Source: Bacillota bacterium (lineage in GTDB: Bacteria > Bacillota > Clostridia > Oscillospirales > Ruminococcaceae). Taken from it: 64,000 nucleotides of DNA. Where the stretch lies: NCBI GenBank assembly GCA_023391875.1, contig JAEWAB010000004.1, forward strand, positions 496,001 through 560,000, read 5' to 3'. The position numbers and the translations under genes are program-made. Position 1 is the first letter of the stretch. Each line of letters starts with the position of its first letter. The notes below the pieces were generated by a model. The model had not been told where the DNA came from. It was given only the letters and a program-made list of their open reading frames with translations, and did not search any database. Positions 24,102 through 32,990 of this stretch are shown here, piece after piece.

Positions 24102-25091
24102 TTATCGCATTTTCCGCAGGATATCGCGGATGTCGTTGCCGACAAATCGCAGCATGGCATAGCTGCCCACGAGCCGGGACACCACCTTTTCGCTGTAGGC
24201 CTTTTTCAGCGGCTCGATGTTTAGGTTGGTACTGATGATGGTGGGCAGTTTGGTGAGCAGGCGGGTATTTACGATATTGTACACCGCCGCCGCCGTGAAG
24301 CCTGTCTGAAACTCGGTACCGAGGTCGTCTATAATCAACAGGTCGCACTCCAGCAGGGAGCTTAGCGTGTCCCCCTCGGCGGTATCCTTTGAGAAGCGCT
24401 CAAACTCCAACGAGCGCAGCAGGTTTTGCGCGGAACCGTACACCACGCCGTAGCCCTTGTCGATGGCGCGCGCGGCGATGGCGAGGGAAAGATGGGTTTT
24501 ACCTAAGCCCGCCGAGCCCATCATCAGGATGCTCTGCGACTGCAGCGAGAAGGTATCGGCGTACTTTACGCAGAAGTTGTAGATTTCCAGCATCTTTGCG
24601 CGAGGCACCACATTGGTAGCGGGCTCGGGCTGCTCGGGGTAATACTCGAGCTTAAACTGCTCAAAACCCGAGAGGGTGAGAGGCGAGAGCGCGTTTAAGC
24701 GGCGGTAGGCCTCGGCCTTGAGCTCCTTTTTCATGCACTCGCACATCACGCCGTCAGCGTAGCCACTGTCGTTGCATTTCAGGCAGTGGTAGGGTACGTC
24801 AAGATAGTCTTCCGGGATGTCGCACGCCTGATAGATCTCGCGGCGCGCCTGTTCTATTTCGCCTGATTTCTCCTTGAGCTCGGTAAGCAGCATTTCGGTA
24901 TCCGCCTTGGGCGCAAGCATCATCCTGGCGGTAAGGGCCCCTGCCGCAAGCAGCGCGGTGTCCAGCGCCTCCAGCTCGGGGATATCGCTGTAAAGCTGGG
25001 TGCGGCGGCCCTCCGCGATATTGCGAACCGTCTGACGCCGCAGGGCAAAGGTAGCCTTTACGGCGGTATATACCTCTTTAGAATATCCCAT
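24102..25091 (-). CDS. DnaI/DnaC-like helicase loader ATPase
   Basis: AAA+ ATPase of 329 residues that probably helps load the replicative helicase. An N-terminal helical part and a zinc-type cluster (CLKCNDSGYADGVMCEC) precede Walker A GSAGLGKTHL, Walker B LLIIDDLGTE and the sensor region STNLNIEPL. Layout matches clostridial DnaC/DnaI proteins. It lies 15 bp after a DnaD-like gene, the normal pairing in primosome operons. ATG 25091 after GGAGGGAAG. Confidence 0.87.
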   Translation of the reverse strand: MGYSKEVYTAVKATFALRRQTVRNIAEGRRTQLYSDIPELEALDTALLAAGALTARMMLAPKADTEMLLTELKEKSGEIEQARREIYQACDIPEDYLDVPYHCLKCNDSGYADGVMCECMKKELKAEAYRRLNALSPLTLSGFEQFKLEYYPEQPEPATNVVPRAKMLEIYNFCVKYADTFSLQSQSILMMGSAGLGKTHLSLAIAARAIDKGYGVVYGSAQNLLRSLEFERFSKDTAEGDTLSSLLECDLLIIDDLGTEFQTGFTAAAVYNIVNTRLLTKLPTIISTNLNIEPLKKAYSEKVVSRLVGSYAMLRFVGNDIRDILRKMR

Positions 25092-25106
25092 AGGGTCTTC
25101 CCTCCG

Positions 25107-26105
25107 CTATATCTTCGGTGTGTTGTAGATAATCTCGTTCTCGATCGCGCTGATGTCCAAGGAGGGCGTAAACCCGGTCGCAGGCTTTTCCAGGCTCTCC
25201 TGCGCGGCCTGCTCCGCGGTGCGGATGCCCTTTTTGTGCCAGTTTGAAAGTATCTTGCTTAGGTAGGCAAAGCTTAATCTGCCGGTATTGTCCACCGTCT
25301 TATCGTAGGCGATGCGGATCACCGACAGGTCGTAGCCGTACTCGGTAAACCAACTGTCGATGGCCTCCCGTTCCTTGGTGGAAAGGCTGCGCCCCGTGAT
25401 ACCGAACGCCGACTGTACCAGCGCCTCGTGCGTGTGCCGGTCGGTCTGCCGTTTGATATATGTATCGGCCTGTTCATGGGTGATAATACCGCGGTCGGCC
25501 CACGCAGCGCACTGCCGTTCAATACTGCGCATATCGGTTCTGGACTGTGACGCGCAGTATTCCACCGCCATCAAAATGACGTCAAGCGGCAGCCCCACCC
25601 AGTCGTGGATGGAGACCAGCGCCGCAACATCGCTGCCCTGCAGCTCACGCGCCAGCAGCAGCTTGCACTGCTCCACCAGAAAACGCAGTTCCTCATTCTC
25701 CTGCAGGCGCGTAAACGCCTCTTTTTGTGTAAAGCGGTATGCGGAGGTGAGCTTTTTTACGTTGCCGTTCTCAACCACCGGCGTTTGCACGGGCTCCGGC
25801 GGTAAAACGGGTGGATGCTCCGGCGCGGCGGGGGCGTGCAGCTCCTGTCTTGGGGCGGCTTGTGCGGTGCCTTCGGCCAGTACCCCAACCTCAACCCAGT
25901 AGTTTACCGCGTCCTTGCAGTCCGCGGGCGAAAACCCCAGCTGAGCGGCCATCGCTTCATGGCTTATCCCATCGCCGCTGTGGCGCAGAAGGTAAAGCAG
26001 CACCTTCAGCTGTGCCGCGCCCGCAAGCTTTATGTGCTTGTCCACCACGCTGTTGGGTACGGCAAAAACGCCTTGCAGTATGCCGTAATTCACCGTAAAA
26101 TCCAT
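25107..26105 (-). CDS. DnaD-domain replication protein
   Basis: 332 residues: an N-terminal winged-helix DnaD-N-like part (residues 1-75), a Pro/Ala-rich linker (85-110), and two DnaB_2/DnaD C-terminal domains (around 125-205 and 220-300) with the YxxxI-W motif seen in FAYLSKILSNWHKKGI. It probably remodels origin DNA or recruits the loader encoded just downstream. ATG 26105 with GGAGG. Confidence 0.85.
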   Translation of the reverse strand: MDFTVNYGILQGVFAVPNSVVDKHIKLAGAAQLKVLLYLLRHSGDGISHEAMAAQLGFSPADCKDAVNYWVEVGVLAEGTAQAAPRQELHAPAAPEHPPVLPPEPVQTPVVENGNVKKLTSAYRFTQKEAFTRLQENEELRFLVEQCKLLLARELQGSDVAALVSIHDWVGLPLDVILMAVEYCASQSRTDMRSIERQCAAWADRGIITHEQADTYIKRQTDRHTHEALVQSAFGITGRSLSTKEREAIDSWFTEYGYDLSVIRIAYDKTVDNTGRLSFAYLSKILSNWHKKGIRTAEQAAQESLEKPATGFTPSLDISAIENEIIYNTPKI

Positions 26106-26218
26106 CGCTGCCTCCGATATATGTAAATTCCTGAAAGACTAACCGATGCACCTATTATAGCATAGAATAGAGCAATAATAAATTTTAATTTAATCGGGGA
26201 TTTTTACGAATTTATTAG

Positions 26219-26247
26219 TTGACAGCTTAGCGCTGCTTTGATATAAT
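26219..26247 (+). promoter_or_regulatory. tRNA-Gly promoter
   Basis: TTGACA (26219-26224), 17-base spacer, TATAAT (26242-26247): a consensus sigma-A promoter 19 bases before the tRNA. Confidence 0.85.
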
Positions 26248-26266
26248 AAACCAGAACTTCATAAGC

Positions 26267-26342
26267 GCGGGTTTAGCTCATTTGGTAGAGCGCCACCTTG
26301 CCAAGGTGGAGGTAGCGAGTTCGAACCTCGTAACCCGCTCCA
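26267..26342 (+). tRNA. tRNA-Gly (anticodon GCC)
   Basis: A complete cloverleaf: acceptor GCGGGTT with AACCCGC, D-arm AGCTC/GAGC, anticodon stem CCACC/GGTGG with loop TTGCCAA, T-arm CGAGTTCGAACCTCG, and an encoded CCA end. 76 nt. Confidence 0.96.
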
Positions 26343-26345
26343 TGT

Positions 26346-26373
26346 AAAGGAACAGCAATACTGTTCCTTTTTT
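26346..26373 (+). terminator. Terminator after tRNA-Gly
   Basis: Perfect stem AAAGGAACAG/CTGTTCCTTT with a 5-base loop and a T run. Confidence 0.85.
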
Positions 26374-26483
26374 GCGTTATGCGGGCAAAGGCTGCACGGA
26401 TATAAAATCGTGCATAATTTTATTCATTTGTTCGATAATATTTTAAATTTTGTATAATTATTGTGAATATTTACAATGCGCAA

Positions 26484-26512
26484 TTGATTAATAAGGAAAT
26501 AAATGCGATAAT
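26484..26512 (+). promoter_or_regulatory. Promoter of the AIM24 gene
   Basis: TTGATT (26484-26489), 17-base spacer, GATAAT (26507-26512), with AAGGAG downstream before the start. Confidence 0.5.
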
Positions 26513-26572
26513 AGAACTATACTTTTGTCCCCTTTTCAAATAGAATTTAGTATAAGGAGAAAAGACAGCAAG

Positions 26573-27256
26573 ATGAATTACGAAATTTTTGGCGGGAATC
26601 TCCCTGCGGTAACGATTAAACTCACACAGGGCGAGAGCATTTTCACCCAGTCGGGCGGCATGACATGGATGAGCACCGGCATCACGATGGATACCAACAT
26701 GAGGGGCGGCTTTATGAAGGGCCTCGGCCGCATGCTCTCGGGCGAATCACTGTTTATGGCCACCTATACTGCGGCGGCGCCCAACCAGGAGATTACGCTG
26801 GCCTCCTCCTTCCCCGGCGAGATCAAATGCCTGCAGGTCAGCCCCGGCAAAGAGTTCATCTGCCAGAAAAACGCCTTTCTGTGCGCGCAGCCTACGGTGG
26901 AGCTTTCTACCGAGATAAACAAAAGCGTGTCCGGCGGCCTGTTTGGCGGCGAAGGCTTTATTATGCAGCGCGTCAGGGGCAACGGCCTTGTGTTTATTGA
27001 GATCGACGGCAGCCTTAAAGAGATTACACTGGCGCCCGGCGAAAAGATAAAGGTAGACACCGGTAATGTAGCGGCTTATGAATCCACCATGCGCTATACC
27101 GCAGAGACGGTAAAGGGCTTTAAGAACGTTCTGTTCGGCGGTGAGGGGTTGTTCCTAACCATCCTTGAGGGTCCCGGCACCGTGTATCTGCAAACCATGA
27201 CCATGCCCGGCTTTGCAGGCAGAATCATCCCTTACCTGCCCAAATCCGGTAACTAG
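26573..27256 (+). CDS. AIM24/TIGR00266-family protein
   Basis: 227 residues from ATG 26573 (MNYEIFGGNLPA) after AAGGAG. The family is a Trp-RNA-binding-attenuator-like beta fold; here the repeated glycine-rich beta segments GGMTWMSTGI, GGLFGGEGF and GGEGLFLTILEGPG are visible. Biological role unknown in bacteria. It is a single gene with its own promoter and terminator. Confidence 0.85.
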   Translation: MNYEIFGGNLPAVTIKLTQGESIFTQSGGMTWMSTGITMDTNMRGGFMKGLGRMLSGESLFMATYTAAAPNQEITLASSFPGEIKCLQVSPGKEFICQKNAFLCAQPTVELSTEINKSVSGGLFGGEGFIMQRVRGNGLVFIEIDGSLKEITLAPGEKIKVDTGNVAAYESTMRYTAETVKGFKNVLFGGEGLFLTILEGPGTVYLQTMTMPGFAGRIIPYLPKSGN

Positions 27257-27275
27257 CCGGTGATCATTTAGCCTT

Positions 27276-27304
27276 AAAGCCGCTCATTTGAGCGGCTTTT
27301 TATA
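27276..27304 (+). terminator. Terminator after the AIM24 gene
   Basis: Stem AAAGCCGCTC/GAGCGGCTTT, 4-base loop, T run. Confidence 0.85.
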
Positions 27305-27377
27305 TTTTGTGCGTATCGTCTTTCTTGTTCAATTTATATATACGCATGAGCAGTGACGGAAAAAGTGCTTTTACAGA

Positions 27378-27436
27378 CCCCATTTATGCCTTTTGTGAAG
27401 AATTTTTACGTACTATTTCTTATTGGAATTAGTATT
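27378..27436. repeat. Repeat element copy B (right part only)
   Basis: Matches the right half of copies A and C: CCCCATTTATGCC, the core GTGAAGAATTTTTACG and the right end TTGGAATTAGTATT. The left inverted-repeat end is missing or too diverged to recognise. It lies 134 bp upstream of the LytTR regulator gene, within a 313-bp gene-free stretch that otherwise holds only a terminator and a promoter. Confidence 0.65.
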
Positions 27437-27479
27437 ATACATTTTTTAAGGTAGCGTTAACAATTTTACCCGTCAATTA

Positions 27480-27488
27480 TGTTATACT
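27480..27488 (+). promoter_or_regulatory. Extended -10 promoter of the LytTR pair
   Basis: TG-T-TATACT (27480-27488) with a loose -35 region (TTAACA about 20 bases upstream); 80 bases before the start codon. Confidence 0.45.
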
Positions 27489-27569
27489 ATTTCCAATGAC
27501 AACGAATTGCCGGGGGTTTTGACCTTTTGCCGCCGGATGGGATATTACAGATACAGGAGAGCTTTAACA

Positions 27570-28265
27570 ATGAACATACTGTGCTGTGACGACAACGAGG
27601 AGCACCTTACACAACTGATGAAACAGGTTCGTGAACTTTACGGTGAAAACGATTACCGCGTGCAGGGCTTTACTACGACGGCGGCGCTTTTGGCAGCGGT
27701 AAGCGATACAACCGATATCATCTTAAGTGATATACTGCTGGATAACGACAACGGCATTACCGCCATGAAGAGCGTACAAGGCCGCTTTCCGCACATACAA
27801 ATTATCTTTATTTCCGCTTACCCCTCCTACTGCGAGGATGTTTATCAGGTTGACCATGTCGCCTACCTGCAAAAGCCCGTTTCAACGCCAAAGCTTGAGG
27901 CGGTGCTCGCTAAGGCGGTAAGCAAGGCGCAAAAGGAGCGGGAGCATTACATTACCATTAAGAGCAAAAGCCTGACGGCGACGGTGCATATGGGAAAGAT
28001 TCTGTACATCGAGACGGTGGGGCGGCAGATCAACATCGTCACCGAGGATAAGTTTTATTCGGTTGCGGGGAAAAATAGCATCCTTTTAAAGCTGGACGAC
28101 CGGTTTATCGACTGCGGCAAGGGCTGTACGGTCAACATGAGCAAGGTGAGGACCCTTGGCAGGCAGACGCTCACCATGAGCGACGGCAAAGAGGTTGTGT
28201 TAACAGCCGACCGATATCCGGCGGTAAAGCAGGCTTGCCTGCGCTTTTTGGGTGAGAGGCTGTAA
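27570..28265 (+). CDS. LytTR-family response regulator
   Basis: Two-component response regulator of 231 residues. The receiver domain (1-120) has the acidic pair in CCDDNEEH, the phospho-acceptor Asp in ILSDILLDNDNG and Lys in LQKPVS; the LytTR DNA-binding domain (130-231) shows ILYIETVGRQINIV and the ending RYPAVKQACLRFL. Start ATG 27570 follows AGGAGAGC. Its kinase partner follows after 15 bp. Such pairs often control peptide or cell-surface systems, but no target is adjacent. Confidence 0.88.
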   Translation: MNILCCDDNEEHLTQLMKQVRELYGENDYRVQGFTTTAALLAAVSDTTDIILSDILLDNDNGITAMKSVQGRFPHIQIIFISAYPSYCEDVYQVDHVAYLQKPVSTPKLEAVLAKAVSKAQKEREHYITIKSKSLTATVHMGKILYIETVGRQINIVTEDKFYSVAGKNSILLKLDDRFIDCGKGCTVNMSKVRTLGRQTLTMSDGKEVVLTADRYPAVKQACLRFLGERL

Positions 28266-28280
28266 CGGGGGGATATACCT

Positions 28281-29081
28281 GTGAATGCGGACAATTTCTT
28301 CGTGATACTTTTAAGCGTCGCGGTCACGCTTGGAATCGTCGTTATTGTGGCGCTGGTGGTGTTCCATCAAAAAAGGCTGCGTGAGCTCGAAGGCTACGAG
28401 AAGGAGCTTGCGGTACAGCTGCGGCGGCACAAGGAACTGGATGATTTTATCGAGCGCGTACGCTTTCTTCGGCACGACGCCCGAAACTATCTGATTACCA
28501 TGCAGTCGCTGCTGACCGGCGGGCAGTATGATAAGGCAAGGGAGTTCTTAAACGAGGTATATGTACGCTTTAGGCTGGATACCGGCGGGATATTTTGCGA
28601 TAACCGTCTTGTGGACGAGCTGCTGATGGACAAGTACGGCGCGGCGCACGACCGCGGTATCCTCTGCAGTATCCACGCGGAGGTCTCGGATACCTGTACG
28701 TTTGACGATATGGTTTTATGCAGCGCCGTCAGTGAAATATTCGATCAGGCGCTTGAGTACAGCAATTCTGTGGATGATAAAGAGCAGCAGAACGGTACCG
28801 TTGATTTTTACTGCGCGGTGACGGCGGATGCAAGGCTCACGATTGAATGTGCGGCGACTGCGGCCGATGTGCCGAAGGTAAAGCAAAGAACAGCCGGGCG
28901 CAAAAAGGGCTTAAACGCTCATCCGCTCCAAAACACGATACTTTCTTCACTTGCCGAGTCCTATGGCGGTAGCGTGGAGCAGCGCAGCGAAAACGGCCGC
29001 CGTACCCTCAAGCTTACTTTATATCTCCCCAAGCCTCGTTTACCCGGGGATGAAGCCTCACGGGCATTGGAGTACCGGTAG
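28281..29081 (+). CDS. Short sensor kinase-like protein, GHKL type
   Basis: 266 residues from GTG 28281. One N-terminal membrane helix (8-28), a coiled segment, then a dimerisation helix with the phospho-accepting His in RFLRHDARNYL, as in AgrC/Spo0B-type kinases. The ATP-binding part is divergent: an N-box-like region is weak (SEIFDQALEYS) and the glycine boxes are poor (KKGLNAHPLQN, SYGGSVEQ), so kinase activity is uncertain. No multi-helix sensor domain is present. Partner of the LytTR regulator. Confidence 0.75.
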   Translation: MNADNFFVILLSVAVTLGIVVIVALVVFHQKRLRELEGYEKELAVQLRRHKELDDFIERVRFLRHDARNYLITMQSLLTGGQYDKAREFLNEVYVRFRLDTGGIFCDNRLVDELLMDKYGAAHDRGILCSIHAEVSDTCTFDDMVLCSAVSEIFDQALEYSNSVDDKEQQNGTVDFYCAVTADARLTIECAATAADVPKVKQRTAGRKKGLNAHPLQNTILSSLAESYGGSVEQRSENGRRTLKLTLYLPKPRLPGDEASRALEYR

Positions 29082-29107
29082 TATCGGCAAACCACGGTAT
29101 AAAGAAG

Positions 29108-29137
29108 AAATACCCCCGCCATCAGGCGAAGGTATTT
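29108..29137. terminator. Hairpin between convergent genes
   Basis: AAATACC with GGTATTT, enclosing GCC/GGC; lies between the sensor kinase and the esterase, with modest flanking T or A runs. Confidence 0.5.
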
Positions 29138-29147
29138 GTGCGTACCG

Positions 29148-30116
29148 TTAAAGCTCCTGCATCATAAGCTGGAAGATGATATCACCGGATTTCGGCAGGG
29201 TTTCGTGGCCAAAATCGGGGTAAATCATCAGTTCCTTTTCACATTTCAGATTATTATAAATGGCAAACTGGGTAGACGGCGGGCATACCGTATCGGAGAG
29301 CGCCGTAAACAGCACCACCTTGGCGGTAATTCGGTCGGCGAAGTTGTGCAGGTCGATATAGCCTAGGCGGTTGAAGATATCGCTTTCGCGCTCATGCAGC
29401 GGGTCGCGGTAACGGAAGTAGTTCTTCAGCTCACAATAGGCGCTTATGCCGATGTCCATATCCTCCCACACCCGGCGGTAGTCAGTCAAAAAGGGGTAGC
29501 CGGGGCAGATAAGCTTTAGACGGGGCTCTAAGCTTGCACAGGCCACCGTCAGCGCGCCGCCCTGCGAAAAGCCCGTGGCGCCGACGCGCGTTTCGTCCAC
29601 ATAAGGCAGGGCCATCACGATACGCGCCAGCTGCGCGGTATCTAAAAATACATTGCGGTAGAACAGCTTTTCAGGGTTGGGGTCGTCAAGCCCTTTGATA
29701 ATCTGCCCCTCTAAGGATTCGCCTTCCACCGTCAAAGGGTCGCTGGAAAGCCCGCCTTGACCGCGGACATCCATAGCCGCCACCACAAAGCCGAACTTCG
29801 CGTAGGTCACCTTGTCCATCCAGTCGCCGCTGTCGCAGTGGTAGCCATGGAACATGAGCAGCGCGCGGCAGGGCGCGGGGGTCTGCACGGGCTTTACAAA
29901 CTTGCAGTGTACCTTGGCGCCGCCTACGCCGGTAAAAAACAGGTGGTAGCATTCTACGCCTTCGGCTTGAAACTTGGCGCGCTCGAGCTTATAGTTCAGG
30001 TTTTGGGCATCCAGGTCCGCGACCGCTTTATTCCAATACGCGTCAAAATCCCTCGGCCGCTCATTTTTACCCTTGTATTTTTTTAATTCCTTTAACGGAA
30101 GGTCTACATTTGGCAT
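29148..30116 (-). CDS. Acetylxylan esterase / cephalosporin-C deacetylase family hydrolase
   Basis: Carbohydrate-esterase family 7-like alpha/beta-hydrolase of 322 residues, removing acetyl groups from xylo-oligosaccharides or related esters. MFHGYHCDSGDW (oxyanion side), DVRGQGGLSSD, nucleophile GFSQGG, Asp in TALSDTVCPP and His in YPDFGHE are all present. No signal peptide, so it acts in the cytoplasm. ATG 30116 after GAGG. No sugar-uptake genes are adjacent. Confidence 0.88.
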   Translation of the reverse strand: MPNVDLPLKELKKYKGKNERPRDFDAYWNKAVADLDAQNLNYKLERAKFQAEGVECYHLFFTGVGGAKVHCKFVKPVQTPAPCRALLMFHGYHCDSGDWMDKVTYAKFGFVVAAMDVRGQGGLSSDPLTVEGESLEGQIIKGLDDPNPEKLFYRNVFLDTAQLARIVMALPYVDETRVGATGFSQGGALTVACASLEPRLKLICPGYPFLTDYRRVWEDMDIGISAYCELKNYFRYRDPLHERESDIFNRLGYIDLHNFADRITAKVVLFTALSDTVCPPSTQFAIYNNLKCEKELMIYPDFGHETLPKSGDIIFQLMMQEL

Positions 30117-30327
30117 AAATAAACCTCGTTTCCTGTTTTAACGTTATAGTTTAACTAAAATTCATTATAATATACATTAAAATCCATTGCAATAGGTGGG
30201 AAAATACGCAAAAATAGCTGTTGGCTTATGATATGCTTTAATTTGATTGCAATAAATAAAAGATAAAGGTGAATATTCTTGAGTAGCGTCTCATAACAAA
30301 ACTCTCGCGTTTGAAAGGAGCCTTCTT

Positions 30328-31425
30328 ATGTTTAAACGAAACCTCGCCGCTATGGCGGCTGCCGTAGGGTTATCGGTGCTGTTTTCCGGCTGTACGATTA
30401 CCGCGCCGGTGGATAATAAGGTGGAGGAGCCCAGCTCCTCATTGCCGCCAATCGAATCTTCATCCTCGCCGCAAGAAAGTATCACAGAGGATTGGTCGCT
30501 TTCCGCCGTTGCCCGCAACGCCGCGTTTAAGCCCTACATGACCATGGAGGAATATGACGTGCTTTTTGGCACAAGCGGCATGCTGCCAAGCAGCCCCGCC
30601 GCTTCGCCGGACGGGCAAAGGCTCGCCTATATCTACCCCAACGAGTTTGAAGAGCCAAGCGATCTGTACCTGTACGATACGGTATCGAAGAAGGCCGATA
30701 AGCTGCTTTTGCAGCAGGACCTTCCCCAGACAGACGGGCTGAAGCAGGTTTCGTGGGTGGATGATCAATCGCTGCTGCTGATCATCGGCCACCGCTACGG
30801 CACCGTATCGCCCGGCGGCGCGGTATACCTGCTAAATATCAAGGAAGCGCCCAAGCTGCGGTTGCTCTATAAGCCCGAAAAGGAGACCGATCAGGTGCTT
30901 AACGCCGCGCTTTCGGGCAATACCCTCACCATGACGGTAACGATGTTTGACGACAATTACCTCAACCATACCGAGGAGCAGCGCACCGTTACCGTAGACC
31001 CCGCGAACGCGCCACAGCCCGCCCAGAGCAGCGCCCCGTCAGCGACGGATGTTCTGGCAACCGTTATCGATAACCCCACGCCCGAGCAGGTAGTAGAGTA
31101 TAAGGCTGCGGAAGCCTATGAGTATGACCAGAGCGGCGAATCGCTGCTGCTTATCCCGAAGCTGGAGGGCACGCGCGTAACGATAGACACCATGGGCTTT
31201 GACGAAAAGAAGTCGGAGTTTGTGCCCGTTAAAACGGTCTATGATAAAACCTCCGCCAGGGGCTACGCGCTGTGGCTGAAGGCCCTGCGCCCGGAGGGCG
31301 GCCCGCAGCTCTGCATCACGCTGCAGGTCGGCGGTGTGACGGCGCACTACTATGTCACCTACAACGGCAAAGACGGCAACGTATCGGAAGCGGAAATCTA
31401 TCCGGACGCCCAGCCCAGCCGCTAG
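30328..31425 (+). CDS. Lipoprotein with beta-propeller-like repeat (possibly DUF4652)
   Basis: 365 residues with lipobox LFSGC, a Ser/Pro linker, then MTMEEYDVLFGTSGMLPSS and SPDGQRLAYIYPNEFEEPS, resembling WD40-like/DUF4652 proteins. The C-terminal part is not recognised. Exported and lipid-anchored. ATG 30328 after GAAAGGAG; terminator follows. Confidence 0.7.
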   Translation: MFKRNLAAMAAAVGLSVLFSGCTITAPVDNKVEEPSSSLPPIESSSSPQESITEDWSLSAVARNAAFKPYMTMEEYDVLFGTSGMLPSSPAASPDGQRLAYIYPNEFEEPSDLYLYDTVSKKADKLLLQQDLPQTDGLKQVSWVDDQSLLLIIGHRYGTVSPGGAVYLLNIKEAPKLRLLYKPEKETDQVLNAALSGNTLTMTVTMFDDNYLNHTEEQRTVTVDPANAPQPAQSSAPSATDVLATVIDNPTPEQVVEYKAAEAYEYDQSGESLLLIPKLEGTRVTIDTMGFDEKKSEFVPVKTVYDKTSARGYALWLKALRPEGGPQLCITLQVGGVTAHYYVTYNGKDGNVSEAEIYPDAQPSR

Positions 31426-31440
31426 TTTAAAATACTATCA

Positions 31441-31476
31441 AGCAACCCCTCTGTATACAGAGGGGTTGTTGTGTTT
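31441..31476. terminator. Bidirectional terminator
   Basis: Perfect palindromic stem CAACCCCTCTGTA with TACAGAGGGGTTG (31443-31468) between the convergent lipoprotein and phosphofructokinase genes; T-rich after it on the plus strand. Confidence 0.85.
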
Positions 31477-31483
31477 TATGCGA

Positions 31484-32719
31484 CTACACTACTGCTTTAT
31501 TAAAGTTAAAGAATTCGGGAATGCCGTTTACGGTGGGGGACTGTATCTCGCCCGCAATCAGCGGCAGCAGGTAGGGGAACACATCATCGGTAAGGTCGTT
31601 GCCCGAGGGCGTAATCCACTCTAAGGGGAAGCGCCTTTCCAGCCCCGCCACCTCCTTAAGCGGTACGGTGCCGATGTCAAAGGCATAGGGCTCGTTTTTG
31701 GCGCGCTTGATTGCCGCCATTACGCCGGTGCGCCCTTCCAGCGCGAACTGTACGGCGGCCTGCCCGACGCACCTAGCCTCGTTGATGTCGGTGGCCGAAA
31801 GCAGGTGGGAGGAGCACCGCTGCAGGATATTCAGCTCCACCGAGCGCACCTTACAGCCGAGGTTTTCCGCCACCAGCCGCTCGAGCAGCTTGCCCGCGCC
31901 GGAGAGGTAACGGTGGCCAAAGCTGTCGGTTACATCGGACTGTTCGCTCTCCGATACATACCGGCCGTCGGCAAACCGAATGCCCTCCGACACAGCCACC
32001 AGCACGGTGTGGCGCTCGGCGTGCAGCCGCTTTACATCGTTTAAAAAGGCGCTTAAATCAAACGGTACCTCGGGCATGTATACGAGCTGCGGCACCGCGG
32101 CCCCGGCCTTGCGCGGCAGCACCGAGGCGGCGGTGAGCCAGCCCGCGTTGCGCCCCATGATCTCGACAATGGTTACCGAGTTGAGGTTGTAAGCGTCGCA
32201 GTCCCGCGCAATCTCGGCCATAGCGGTGGCGATGAACTTTGCCGCTGAGCCGTAGCCCGGGGTGTGGTCGGTGCCGTACAGGTCGTTGTCTATGGTCTTG
32301 GGCAGGCCGATGACCCGGATGTCGTCGTTGCAGGCGGTGAAGTAGTCACTGAGCTTTAACGCGGTGTCCATCGAATCGTTACCACCCACATAAAAAAAGT
32401 ACCCGATGCCGTACTTGTGGAAGATATTGCGAATCTCCTCGTAAACGGCGGGGCTTTTGTCATAGGCCGGAAGCTTATAGCGGCAGGAGCCCAGCGCCAT
32501 AGCCGGTGTGCTTTCCAGCATCTTAAATTGTTTTTCGGTTGTAAGCTGGCTTTTTAATTCTATCAGCCTGCGTTCAAGGGCCCCCTGTATGCCGTTGAGC
32601 GCACCGTAGATATTGCCAATCACCTCATGGCGCAGCCCCTCGCGGATAACCCCGGAGAGAGTGGCGTTGATGGCGGCGGTAGGGCCGCCCGACTGCGCTA
32701 TAAGTATGTTTTTCTGCAT
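31484..32719 (-). CDS. pfp: 6-phosphofructokinase, pyrophosphate-dependent type
   Basis: Phosphorylates fructose-6-phosphate in glycolysis, probably with PPi. 411 residues from ATG 32719 (MQKNILIAQSGGPTAAIN). The donor-site motif is GGNDSMDTA rather than the ATP-type GGDGS, and LPKTIDNDLYGTDHTPGYG carries the Lys typical of PPi enzymes. ATP use cannot be fully excluded from sequence. The frame continues upstream to 32890 into a repeat element, but those residues are not family sequence. Ribosome binding site is weak (GGACGG). Confidence 0.85.
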   Translation of the reverse strand: MQKNILIAQSGGPTAAINATLSGVIREGLRHEVIGNIYGALNGIQGALERRLIELKSQLTTEKQFKMLESTPAMALGSCRYKLPAYDKSPAVYEEIRNIFHKYGIGYFFYVGGNDSMDTALKLSDYFTACNDDIRVIGLPKTIDNDLYGTDHTPGYGSAAKFIATAMAEIARDCDAYNLNSVTIVEIMGRNAGWLTAASVLPRKAGAAVPQLVYMPEVPFDLSAFLNDVKRLHAERHTVLVAVSEGIRFADGRYVSESEQSDVTDSFGHRYLSGAGKLLERLVAENLGCKVRSVELNILQRCSSHLLSATDINEARCVGQAAVQFALEGRTGVMAAIKRAKNEPYAFDIGTVPLKEVAGLERRFPLEWITPSGNDLTDDVFPYLLPLIAGEIQSPTVNGIPEFFNFNKAVV

Positions 32720-32773
32720 AAGCACCGTCCGTTCTTTCAAAAGTCTTCGACTGCCGTCGAAGACTTTTTGTTT

Positions 32774-32875
32774 AATACTTATTTCAATTTGAAATATAGA
32801 AAAATTCGAGCAAAAGGCCCCATTTATGCCTTTGTGAAGAATTTTTACGCAATATTTTTTATTGGAATTAGTATT
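32774..32875. repeat. Repeat element copy C (MITE-like, about 102 bp)
   Basis: Left end AATACTTATTTCAATTTGAA matches the complement of the right end (AATACTAATTCCAATAAAAA) imperfectly. The middle carries the conserved core GTGAAGAATTTTTACG and an AAAGGC/GCCTTTT hairpin. Nearly identical to copy A in the same orientation. It lies in the leader/promoter region of the pfp gene. Confidence 0.75.
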
Positions 32876-32990
32876 GCGTACATTGTACATTAATTATCAG
32901 AAAATAATTATATCAGAGGCAGTCATACAATTCAACGTTTTTTGTGCTTTTTTGTGTGCGTTGTGCCCACACTTTCGACGGTAAAATTGC

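Noticed and set aside
32720..32890. N-terminal extension of phosphofructokinase
   Set aside because: The extra residues are encoded by the repeat element and leader; the family start is at 32719.
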